Part shown: positions 34,636 to 43,078 of the stretch, in pieces
Numbering within the stretch: the stretch's first letter is position 1
Layout: each line of letters starts with the position of its first letter
Assembly: GCA_019352875.1 (NCBI GenBank)
Contig: JAAAFW010000015.1
Coordinates: 1 to 64,000, forward strand
Length of the DNA stretch: 64,000 nucleotides
Source: Pedobacter cryoconitis
Lineage (GTDB): Bacteria > Bacteroidota > Bacteroidia > Sphingobacteriales > Sphingobacteriaceae
Direction of reading: 5' to 3'
The notes under the pieces: model-generated
Told to the model about the DNA's origin: nothing
Seen by the model: only the letters and a program-made list of their open reading frames with translations
Databases searched by the model: none
Program-made: the position numbers and the translations under genes

Positions 34636-35679
34636 TTATAATTTGACCTGTCTGATGATGTTTTTAATATTCAGTTCTACCAGGTCGGTCATGGTATGGC
34701 ATTCCAGGTAATCCTGATCTTCAAAGTGTTTAGCCATTCCGTTTTTAAGTGTTTCAATATTTTCGGGTGTGGTGAGTATCTCCGTATTAGATACATCTCT
34801 AAGGTCCCGGAGTCTGTGCCGTTCACTACGCACACGGTGGAGGATGGAAGATTTCTCTTCCTGCTGGTACTGCTGGAAAGTTTTATCACTGAGGTGCTCC
34901 ATACATAATTTAACGTAAGGAAAGTTCTCTTTGAAAAACTGGGCCATATAAATTTTGATATTTCCTTCATAAAATTGCTGATCGAAGTCAATGGCTCTGA
35001 TCCGGAATTGTATGTCGTCAAAATCTGGTGTAATTTGTACGACAAAGTTATAAGCACGCATGTCTCCCAGAAGCATTACCAGACAACGCTCGTTGAACTT
35101 GACAAATTCCTTCGCTATCCGGGTTGGATTATATTCCGGGTTTTCTAAATAACCTTTCGCAAAGACATCTCCTGGAATACCCGCAACGTGCTCTTCAATT
35201 AAAGTTTCTCCGTCTACCAGGTAGTTAACTTGGTTTGGTGAAAGTATTTCTTCCAGCTCCAGTCCATAAATCCTGGATGCATCAGCTTTCTTGACATAGA
35301 AATAATCATACACATCGTTTAACCTGTTGACTATTCTGATTCGGAAAGGGTTTGTATTGCCAAACGTGCAGTATTCGATCTTATCTATGTACTTATGCTG
35401 AACTATCCTGAGGTTGCCGGAAGCTTTTAAATTGGCGTAGATCACCTTCAGGCCATTGTGAATATGTTCAATGCGGTCTGCGGCGTATATAGGACCTTCC
35501 CACAGGGAGTCTTTTCCATGCTTATCCATTATCGGATAAGATTCATCAAAGACAAGAAGATCGTTGTAAGTTATCGGAAGTTTAGAATCACGCTGATAAG
35601 ATTTAAGGTATTTCTGTAGTGCCGCACTTACTGGATAGATCGGTTTCTTCCTCGATATTCTTACGTCAGTGGGTTCCAT
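34636..35679 (-). CDS. Unknown protein with protein-kinase-like motifs
   Basis: A 347-aa soluble protein that I do not recognise as a named family. It shows a spacing of motifs like a protein-kinase fold. FYVKKAD has K130 as a possible ATP lysine, followed by a Glu-rich helix (LELEEILS). A hinge-like IEEHVAGIPGD comes next. LGDMRAYNFVV (D206, N211) resembles a catalytic loop HGDxxxxN, and IRAIDFDQQ (D231) resembles the metal-binding DFG/IDF. Sequence identity to real kinases is too low to claim activity. The N-terminus (to about residue 60) is basic and shows no signal peptide. It is upstream of pepE and divergent from the sigma factor gene. Confidence 0.6.
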   Translation of the reverse strand: MEPTDVRISRKKPIYPVSAALQKYLKSYQRDSKLPITYNDLLVFDESYPIMDKHGKDSLWEGPIYAADRIEHIHNGLKVIYANLKASGNLRIVQHKYIDKIEYCTFGNTNPFRIRIVNRLNDVYDYFYVKKADASRIYGLELEEILSPNQVNYLVDGETLIEEHVAGIPGDVFAKGYLENPEYNPTRIAKEFVKFNERCLVMLLGDMRAYNFVVQITPDFDDIQFRIRAIDFDQQFYEGNIKIYMAQFFKENFPYVKLCMEHLSDKTFQQYQQEEKSSILHRVRSERHRLRDLRDVSNTEILTTPENIETLKNGMAKHFEDQDYLECHTMTDLVELNIKNIIRQVKL

Positions 35680-35886
35680 AGAATTTGTTTTGCGCCCAAT
35701 TTAGTGTTTTTAGCAATTATTAGTATAACTACATTAATTACGATGTACATTTTTTGACTGTATTTTCCTTATTTATAGTGTTTTTTTTCTTTATTGTAAT
35801 ACGACTAAATTGTTACATGCTTAAATTATAACTCATCTGCTTTTACTCTATATTGACAATGTTTATATATCATTTCTGCATGAGCC

Positions 35887-36492
35887 TTGGGACTGAAACC
35901 TTTAAATAATGAATCATATCTCCTTAATAGGATAGCTCAAGACGACGAACTTGCTTTTGAGGACCTGTTTATGGGCTATCATCATCAATTAGGGGAGTAT
36001 ATATTAATGTTAACACATTCTCAGGAGCTTACGGAGGACATTGTGCAGGAAGTTTTCCTGAAAGTCTGGATGAACCGCGAAAAACTGACTGAAATCAATA
36101 ATTTTAGTTCATATCTCTTTATTTTAACAAGGAATTATACATTAAATAGCCTGAGAAAGATGGTCAATCACCATAAGTATCAGGAATATTATAAGCAACA
36201 ATTTGATGATACGGAGCCTGCCGAACCACCCGCAGATAATCTGAACAATAACCCCGATATTCAGGTTCTGGTAGATCAGGCAATAGCCCGCTTACCGTCC
36301 CAACAGCAAAAGGTCTTTTTATTGAGGATGCAGGGTTTGAAAAATCCGGAAATTGCTGACAAAATGCAGATTTCGACAGATTCAGTGAAAAAATATCAGC
36401 AATGGGCGCTTAAATCTGTGTCCTGCTACGTAAAAAGCAGTAATATTTTGTACTCTGTGCTCTTATTAATGTCCTATCTGGAAGATTTTTAA
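35887..36492 (+). CDS. FecI-type ECF sigma factor
   Basis: A 201-aa extracytoplasmic-function sigma factor. Region 2 covers about 15-85 (DDELAFEDLFMGYHHQLGEYI, TEDIVQEVFLKVW, SSYLFILTRNYTLNSLR). Region 4 covers about 130-180 (IARLPSQQQKVFLLRMQGLKNPEIADKMQIS, STDSVKKYQQWALKSV). The reading frame has a stop codon just before position 35887 and no nearby ATG, so the start is the TTG at 35887. An overlapping ATG at 35880 is out of frame and gives only nine codons. An anti-sigma gene and an STN-containing SusC follow, so this is the cell-surface-signalling arrangement. Confidence 0.92.
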   Translation: MGLKPLNNESYLLNRIAQDDELAFEDLFMGYHHQLGEYILMLTHSQELTEDIVQEVFLKVWMNREKLTEINNFSSYLFILTRNYTLNSLRKMVNHHKYQEYYKQQFDDTEPAEPPADNLNNNPDIQVLVDQAIARLPSQQQKVFLLRMQGLKNPEIADKMQISTDSVKKYQQWALKSVSCYVKSSNILYSVLLLMSYLEDF

Positions 36493-36567
36493 AAATTATT
36501 GATTTTTCATATCCACTTTTTTAGTCTTTAGTGTCTTTATGGTAACAGGCCCCAGGTAACTGGTAAA

Positions 36568-37878
36568 ATGTTTCAAACAGACGCTTATATGGTAAATACC
36601 CGGATGTCCCTATTGTTCCAGCTTTATCTTGCTAATCAGGCCCGGCCTGAGGAGAAAGCCGAACTGCTTGCTATGCTTGCAGATCCCGAACATGAAGAGG
36701 AAGCCAAAGAATTACTGGGGGAGGCCTGGAACGAATTCGTACCCTCAAAGAAGATTTTTACAACGGCGACAAGTAACCAGATATTACGTAATATCATGGA
36801 AAGCAGCAAAACTCCCGTCGTTCCTATAGGAAGAAGCTGGAACACCAAAAAAGCTTTTACTATTGCTGCGGCAGTGTTTATACTAATTTCTTCTGGAATA
36901 TGGTGGATTTCAACGCCCGTCCGTCTGCCTGAGCAGAAAATCGCTGTCGTGGCTAATGTAATCCCGCACGTTAAAGCCGCCGATGCAGTTCCTGGTGGTA
37001 ATAAAGCTATGCTTACTTTAGCTGATGGCACGCAGATCACGCTGGATGACATGTCTAACGGAAAGATTGCCAGCCAGTCAGGTATCAGTATTACTAAGGC
37101 TGCAGACGGGCAATTAATTTATACATCTTCGGGTAGTAATCACGAAGAACGTCATCTCGCAGAAAGTCAGATCAACACTATTTCTACTCCAAAAGGCGGC
37201 CAGTACCAGATCAACTTGCCAGATGGTAGTAAGGTCTGGCTCAATGCAGCTTCCACTTTGAAATTTCCCGCAATTTTCGCCGAGAATGAAAGAAGGGTAG
37301 AGCTCAATGGAGAAGCCTATTTCGAAATCAGACCATTGACAAATAAAGAAGGCAGACAACCATTCAAAGTAATAACCAGAGAAGGGGGCAAAAACCAGGA
37401 AGTAGAAGTATTAGGTACCCATTTTAATATCAATGCTTATGGAAATGAAAAGTTTATGAAAACCACATTACTGGAAGGTAGTGTGAAAGTAACAAATTTA
37501 AATATTTCAGACAGCGATATTCTCAGGCCTGGACAGCAGGCTATTTTGAAAGGAAGCCAGATGAAAATTGCTTCTGTAGATCTGGATGAGGTTATGGCCT
37601 GGAAGCATGGAAACTTCCGTTTCAATAATCTCCGGTTGGTAGACATTATGAAGCAATTGGAAAGATGGTACGATGTAGAGGTAGATTATGCCCATCTGCC
37701 GGAAACTCGTTACCAGGGGTTTATTTCCAAGAACGTCACACTTTCCCAGGTTCTTGATATGCTGGAGCTCACCGGAAGCCTAAAATTCAAAATTACTGAA
37801 ATGGCGGATGGCAAGGGAAAGAAGATAGAGATTAACCAAGTTAATGCAAACACAAACATAAATGTCAAACCTAATTAA
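36568..37878 (+). CDS. FecR-type anti-sigma factor
   Basis: A 436-aa inner-membrane anti-sigma regulator. The cytoplasmic part (1-92) would bind the sigma factor. One membrane segment lies at about 96-115 (AFTIAAAVFILISSGIWWIS). The periplasmic FecR domain is at about 190-300 (ISTPKGGQYQINLPDGSKVWLNA), and the C-terminal DUF4974 domain at about 340-415 (WKHGNFRFNNLRLVDIMKQLERWYDVEVDY) contacts the STN domain of the partner receptor. It begins 75 nt after the sigma gene. An alternative start is the Met at residue 8. Confidence 0.94.
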   Translation: MFQTDAYMVNTRMSLLFQLYLANQARPEEKAELLAMLADPEHEEEAKELLGEAWNEFVPSKKIFTTATSNQILRNIMESSKTPVVPIGRSWNTKKAFTIAAAVFILISSGIWWISTPVRLPEQKIAVVANVIPHVKAADAVPGGNKAMLTLADGTQITLDDMSNGKIASQSGISITKAADGQLIYTSSGSNHEERHLAESQINTISTPKGGQYQINLPDGSKVWLNAASTLKFPAIFAENERRVELNGEAYFEIRPLTNKEGRQPFKVITREGGKNQEVEVLGTHFNINAYGNEKFMKTTLLEGSVKVTNLNISDSDILRPGQQAILKGSQMKIASVDLDEVMAWKHGNFRFNNLRLVDIMKQLERWYDVEVDYAHLPETRYQGFISKNVTLSQVLDMLELTGSLKFKITEMADGKGKKIEINQVNANTNINVKPN

Positions 37879-37891
37879 TATGCCTATGTAA
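37865..37891 (+). promoter_or_regulatory. Shared box upstream of susC 2 (candidate ECF sigma site)
   Basis: The 14-mer ATATGCCTATGTAA (37878-37891) begins at the last base of the FecR stop codon. It is identical to the sequence before the second STN-type SusC gene (45925-45938). The match extends upstream with TCAAA and TAA at the same spacing. The distance to the SusC ATG is 100 nt here and 101 nt there. The pattern suggests a promoter read by the sigma factor encoded at 35887; that is inference. Confidence 0.5.
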
Positions 37892-37991
37892 ATTTAGCTC
37901 TACTTCAACCAGAATTGGGGATTAACCACCCTGATTCTTCAGCCAAAATCAAAACACCTAATTAAAAACTAACCAAAACTAATTTTAGCGT

Positions 37992-40900
37992 ATGAATTTC
38001 CGTGTCGTAAACACTTGGATGTCCCGCTGTTGTGTACCCAGCAAAATCAATTCAGCATTTATTAATAATCTGCTGAAAGCCAAAAAACTAACTATTTTTA
38101 TTCTCGGCATTACTGTCTTTCAGGTGAATGCTAAAAGTCAGGTCAATAATATCACGATCTCCGAAAAGAATGTGATGCTTGATAAAGTTTTACAGAAAAT
38201 ACGAACGCAAAGCGGCTGTAGCTTGCTTTATAACGAAGAGCTGATCGCAACTGCTAAGCCTGTATCAATTGATGTTGCTAACGTATCTCTGGAGGAAGCT
38301 CTCAATGAATCTGTAAAAGACCAGCCTTTCACTTATGTTGTTAAGAATAATACGGTACTGCTCACCCCAAGAAAAACAGTTGTTAAAAATGTACCGCCGA
38401 TAGATGTCAGAGGTAAAATCGTTGACGAAAAAGGATTGCCTTTACCAGGTGCCTCTGTGAAAGTGAAGGGTGGTGGACAAGGTACAATGACAGATCAGAA
38501 TGGTGCTTTTGCATTTAAGGGCCTTGCTGACGATGCTGTTTTGCTTATTTCTTTTCTTGGTTATCAGACCAAAGAGGTTAAAGCATCTGCAAATCTTGGA
38601 ACTATAGCTTTAAGTCCTGATAACTCTGACCTGAACGAAGTGGTCGTAATCGGATATGGAACGCAGAAAAAATCTGAAACGACGGGGAGTCTTTCCAATT
38701 TAAAAGGAAGTACCCTTGCCGACCAGCCGGTGGCGAGTTTTGAAAGTGCTCTGAACGGTCGTGCAACGGGAGTTAATATGACAGCAAATGCCGGTGTAGT
38801 TAACCAGGCACCTGTATTCCGTATCCGCGGTGTAAACTCGCTATCGCTGAGTTCCTATCCTTTGATTGTAGTAGATGGTGTTCCAACTTTTACCAATGAA
38901 AATGAATCAAATTTAGGTTACGCGGCTACAAACCCGCTTTCTGCTATTAACCCTGCTGATATTGAGAGTGTAGATATCGCTAAAGATGCAGCAGCAACCA
39001 GTATATATGGTAGCCGTGCAGCAAATGGAGTTGTATTCATCACGACAAAAAAAGGTAAACAAGGTGCTGCTAAGATTAACTTTCAGAGTTCTGTAGGTTT
39101 TAGTAATGCAAACCGTTTGCCTAAGTTGTTAAATGCTGCAGAATATATCGAGATTAAAAATGAGGGCCTTAAAAATGAAGGTACTTTCAATCCCGAGACA
39201 AATTATTACGGGTTATCGTACGATGCAGCAGGTAATCCTATTGACACCAGATGGTATGACTATATCTATCAAACAGGTGTTTCCAATAACAATAACCTGA
39301 ACATCTCCGGAGCTACACAAACTACTAAATACTATGGTTCAGTTGGTTATACTAAGCAAGATGGTATTTTCAGAGAAAATAAATTCGACAGAAAGTCTGC
39401 AATGTTCAATGTGGACAATAAAACGAATTCCTGGTTAAGCCTGGGTGCGAAAATTAACTATGTAAATGAGAATAACGCATCGGCAATGTCTACCGGAGCT
39501 GCAGGAAACTCTTCTGCATCGGGAGCAATGTCCAGACTTGCGTTAATTAATTCGCCGATTGTAAGCCCTTACAATAATGATGGTTCTTATAATAATACTT
39601 CAAACGGATACCTTGGAATTCAGGATAATACCGGCCACTTAAACCAATCCAGGTTAGGTTTCTATAACCCTGAAGTATCATTGAATACCAATTACTCCAG
39701 AAATAAGGTAAATAATATTCAATCCAATGCCTATATCCAGGTTAATCCTTTGCCATGGCTGGCTGTTAAGTCAATTTATGGTATTGATTACAGATATACT
39801 ACTTATGAAAACTATTACAGCCCTATCAGTGGTGAGGGGATAGCTACAAATGGTAGCAGTAGTAGTGCTAATGCAACAAGAGAGAGATGGGTATGGACAA
39901 ATACAGTTACTGCCGACCATGTGTTTGCAGATCATCACTCTTTTAATGTCTTGTTAGGACAGGAACAGCAGAAAACCAATGGTAATCAGTTTGGATTGCA
40001 GCGTCAGGGACAGTCAGATCCTTTATATTCAAATATTCAGGGTGGATGGCAGAATGTATATGCCTATAATACAGATAATCAGGTTTATGATAATTATCTA
40101 TTCTCTTTGTTCTCCCGTTTGCAGTATAACTTTAAGCAGAAATACTATGTGACCGGTAACTATAGAATGGATGAATATTCTGCATTAGGTCCGAATAATA
40201 AAAAAGGTACTTTCTGGGGTGTTTCTGCCGGATGGGAAATTATGAAAGAAGACTTCTGGTCTGGTTCTGTACTGGATAAAGTATTCAGCAATTTGAAAAT
40301 CAGGGCCAGTTACGGTAAAGTTGGTAACATCGGCGGACTGACCGATTTCGGAGCGTTAAATACTTATTCTGCTAATCTATATGGCGGACAGCCTGGTCTG
40401 GGTTATTCAGCTGCCGGAAATCCGGATCTGAAATGGGAGACAAGTAAGAAAACAGATATCGGTATTAATTTCGGTCTGTTAGGCGGGAAACTGAATGGTG
40501 AACTTGCTTATTATAAAAACAATATCGATGGTTTGATTTTCGGTGTGCCACTGCCTCCGTCTGCAGGTATCCCTAATTCAACAAATAACAGTATTCTGCA
40601 AAACGTTGGCACGATGTACAATCAAGGTGTTGAATTCTCCCTGAACGGTGCGCCAATCCGGACAGATAATTTCACCTGGAACAGTTCATTTAATATCACT
40701 ACGAATAAAAACAAGGTTACTTCACTTGCTGATGGTGTACCAAGTATTATCGTGGGTAGTGTAGATACTTACAGTATTACGCTTCCAGGATATGCAGCGG
40801 GTATGATCTATGCAATCCGTACGGGCGGTATTGATTCGCAAACCGGTAGAAGAATCTTTATTAACAGTGAGGGGCGTAAAGTACTATATCAGCATGTAGT

Positions 40901-41507
40901 TACACCAGGCGGACCTTCTGCTTACCAATGGTCTTATGAAGATGGGTCACGTGCACCTGCCATTACACCTGCAGCAGATGCTGTTGCCTATAAAACTTCA
41001 GCAGCTAAAATGTTCGGTGGATGGTCAAATACCTTCCAATACAAACAGTTTGAGTTAAGCGTCTTGCTAACCTACCAAATGGGTGGATACATGATGAATG
41101 GAACGCAGGCTACGATGCGTGATCAGCGTTTCTGGAATAACTCTGTAGACGTGTTAAACCGTTGGAGAAATCCTGGTGAAGTAACCGATATCGCAAGGGT
41201 AGTAAATGGAGATAATGTTTCGAGCGGAAACTCTATGCCATTGGATATTAATGTAAGCTCTACTGACTTCCTACGATTGAAAAACGTGATGTTCTCGTAT
41301 AATTTGCCTAATGATTTTCTAAAAAGGATCAAAGTAAGCAATGCGAAAGTATTCGTAAGTGGACAAAATCTTGCTTTGTTAACAAACTATACAGGTTTAG
41401 ATCCTGAAGTAACGACAAATGCGAATAACGCAATCACTCAGGGAATGGATAAAAACCAGAGCCCGAATGCAAGAACAATTACTGTTGGGTTAAATTTTGG
41501 TTTCTAA
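37992..41507 (+). CDS. SusC-type TonB-linked transporter with STN signalling domain (2)
   Basis: A 1171-aa outer-membrane transporter. An uncleaved-looking N-terminal extension and signal region (hydrophobic about 30-48) is followed by an STN domain (about 52-128, TISEKNVMLDKVLQKIRTQSG). Then come a carboxypeptidase-D-regulatory-like domain (about 138-215), a TonB-box region (LNEVVVIGYGTQKK), the plug (FRIRGVNSLSLSSYPLIVVDGVP, YGSRAANGVVFITTKKGK) and a barrel ending VGLNFGF. The STN domain would signal to the FecR protein encoded just upstream. It is highly similar to the SusC encoded at 46040-49537. A SusD gene and an M14 peptidase follow in one operon. Confidence 0.95.
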   Translation: MNFRVVNTWMSRCCVPSKINSAFINNLLKAKKLTIFILGITVFQVNAKSQVNNITISEKNVMLDKVLQKIRTQSGCSLLYNEELIATAKPVSIDVANVSLEEALNESVKDQPFTYVVKNNTVLLTPRKTVVKNVPPIDVRGKIVDEKGLPLPGASVKVKGGGQGTMTDQNGAFAFKGLADDAVLLISFLGYQTKEVKASANLGTIALSPDNSDLNEVVVIGYGTQKKSETTGSLSNLKGSTLADQPVASFESALNGRATGVNMTANAGVVNQAPVFRIRGVNSLSLSSYPLIVVDGVPTFTNENESNLGYAATNPLSAINPADIESVDIAKDAAATSIYGSRAANGVVFITTKKGKQGAAKINFQSSVGFSNANRLPKLLNAAEYIEIKNEGLKNEGTFNPETNYYGLSYDAAGNPIDTRWYDYIYQTGVSNNNNLNISGATQTTKYYGSVGYTKQDGIFRENKFDRKSAMFNVDNKTNSWLSLGAKINYVNENNASAMSTGAAGNSSASGAMSRLALINSPIVSPYNNDGSYNNTSNGYLGIQDNTGHLNQSRLGFYNPEVSLNTNYSRNKVNNIQSNAYIQVNPLPWLAVKSIYGIDYRYTTYENYYSPISGEGIATNGSSSSANATRERWVWTNTVTADHVFADHHSFNVLLGQEQQKTNGNQFGLQRQGQSDPLYSNIQGGWQNVYAYNTDNQVYDNYLFSLFSRLQYNFKQKYYVTGNYRMDEYSALGPNNKKGTFWGVSAGWEIMKEDFWSGSVLDKVFSNLKIRASYGKVGNIGGLTDFGALNTYSANLYGGQPGLGYSAAGNPDLKWETSKKTDIGINFGLLGGKLNGELAYYKNNIDGLIFGVPLPPSAGIPNSTNNSILQNVGTMYNQGVEFSLNGAPIRTDNFTWNSSFNITTNKNKVTSLADGVPSIIVGSVDTYSITLPGYAAGMIYAIRTGGIDSQTGRRIFINSEGRKVLYQHVVTPGGPSAYQWSYEDGSRAPAITPAADAVAYKTSAAKMFGGWSNTFQYKQFELSVLLTYQMGGYMMNGTQATMRDQRFWNNSVDVLNRWRNPGEVTDIARVVNGDNVSSGNSMPLDINVSSTDFLRLKNVMFSYNLPNDFLKRIKVSNAKVFVSGQNLALLTNYTGLDPEVTTNANNAITQGMDKNQSPNARTITVGLNFGF

Positions 41508-41548
41508 ACCATTAATCGGATCAGAAAACGCTAATTAAAAAATTGACA

Positions 41549-43060
41549 ATGAAAAGATCGACACACTTATTTAAATATAAATTCAGCTTCAGAAAGTTAA
41601 TGGTATTCGGTACCTGTCTGATGCTGCTTTCTGCCTGCAAGAAAAATGAACTGCTTAATCCGGATCCTACCACACTGATAACTGATGCAGCTGCGTTCAG
41701 TACAGCACCGCGGATTCAGAACCAGGTTAACGGACTTTATTTCACCCTGAAAAAAGGACGTTTTCTGGGAAGCTGGTATACGATAGCCAGTGATATCAGG
41801 GCCGGTGATTTTGTTTGTACCAACTTGAATGCAGCAACTGGTGCCACTACTTACCAATTGCTGAATCAAACGACAACGAATGACGTAGTTCAGATCTGGG
41901 AGTTTGGTTTTCAGGCTGTTAATGCCGCAAATGTATTTATTGATGGGATGAACAGTACAGGAACAGCAGTGGTTGGTGCAGATGCGGGTGCTGCTTATAT
42001 CGCAGAAGCCCGGTTAATAAGAGCACTTGCTTATTATAACCTGTTACAACTTTATGCGAGACCATATCTGGACGGTGCGGGTTCTAAACCAGGACTGCCT
42101 ATACGTTTAGAAGGTAATAAACAACCGGGTAATTATAACCTGGCAAGAAGCAGTGTTAAAGAAACTTATGCGCAAATTTTGCAGGATCTGGACTTTGCAG
42201 AAGCAAATCTTCCGGCTAATTATGCCTCAGCCTTCCTGAATACAACCAGAGCACATAAAAACACAGCGATAGCTTTGAAAACCCGTGTATTTTTGAGCAT
42301 GCAGGATTATGCGAAAGTAATTACCGAAGCAAATAAAATTGTTTCTGCAGGCGCGCCTTTTACTGCTGCAAATGGTGTTAAAAATGCATTGGAAGCCGAT
42401 GTGAAGAATGTATTTACAGCACCTTACACTTCAAATGAATCCATTTTCTCTATGCCATTTACTAGTAATGATGCGCCGGGCCCTGCTTTAGCAGGTTACT
42501 ATCTGCCAGGTACCAGGGACGGAGGAACAATCTCAAGCAATGGAGCAGGTGAATATTCATTGAATCCGAATGGAATTCTGGCCGATCCGGATTGGTCTGA
42601 GACTGATGCCCGAAGATCTTTTGTTAAAATCGGACCTTCCACTAAAAAACCATGGTTGTTTAAGTTTAGCCAGGCAGCACCTTATCTTGATTATGCTCCT
42701 GTAATCAGATATGCAGAAGTTCTGCTGAACCTTTCAGAGGCATTGACAAAAAGTACTTCTGCGGTAGACAGTAAGGCTGTTGCTTTATTAAATGCCGTGA
42801 GAAACCGGTCAGATAAAAGCAAAACTTATACTGTTTCTAATTTTGGAAGTGCTGCGGAACTGACAAATGCAATTATTAAAGAAAGGCAAATTGAATTTCT
42901 GGGTGAGGGGATCAGAAATAGCGATATTATGAGGTTAGGGTTGGACATCCCAGCTAAGCCCGCACATTCTGTGCCTGCAGCTGCACCTTCTTCGCCTAAC
43001 TATATTTTCCCGATTTCGAATGATGAATTGATTCTGAATAAATTAATGGTAAATAACTAA
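41549..43060 (+). CDS. SusD/RagB-type outer-membrane lipoprotein (2)
   Basis: A 503-aa lipoprotein with lipobox LSAC (C30) and a SusD fold. It has AYIAEARLIRALAYYNLLQLYARPY, a RAHKNTAIALKTRVFLSMQDY helix-turn-helix repeat region, and the C-terminal IKERQIEFLGEGIRNSDIMRLGL and YIFPISNDEL. I use the ATG at 41549; the in-frame TTG at 41543 adds two residues. It is 41 nt after SusC and 18 nt before the M14 peptidase gene. The partner peptidase suggests that this pair imports peptides (RagAB-like). Confidence 0.94.
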   Translation: MKRSTHLFKYKFSFRKLMVFGTCLMLLSACKKNELLNPDPTTLITDAAAFSTAPRIQNQVNGLYFTLKKGRFLGSWYTIASDIRAGDFVCTNLNAATGATTYQLLNQTTTNDVVQIWEFGFQAVNAANVFIDGMNSTGTAVVGADAGAAYIAEARLIRALAYYNLLQLYARPYLDGAGSKPGLPIRLEGNKQPGNYNLARSSVKETYAQILQDLDFAEANLPANYASAFLNTTRAHKNTAIALKTRVFLSMQDYAKVITEANKIVSAGAPFTAANGVKNALEADVKNVFTAPYTSNESIFSMPFTSNDAPGPALAGYYLPGTRDGGTISSNGAGEYSLNPNGILADPDWSETDARRSFVKIGPSTKKPWLFKFSQAAPYLDYAPVIRYAEVLLNLSEALTKSTSAVDSKAVALLNAVRNRSDKSKTYTVSNFGSAAELTNAIIKERQIEFLGEGIRNSDIMRLGLDIPAKPAHSVPAAAPSSPNYIFPISNDELILNKLMVNN

Positions 43061-43078
43061 TTACTAAATAAACAGACG

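Noticed and set aside
35880..35909. Nine-codon ORF MSLGTETFK as a leader peptide
   Set aside because: Too short and without a recognisable attenuation signal; reported only as an overlap affecting the sigma start.
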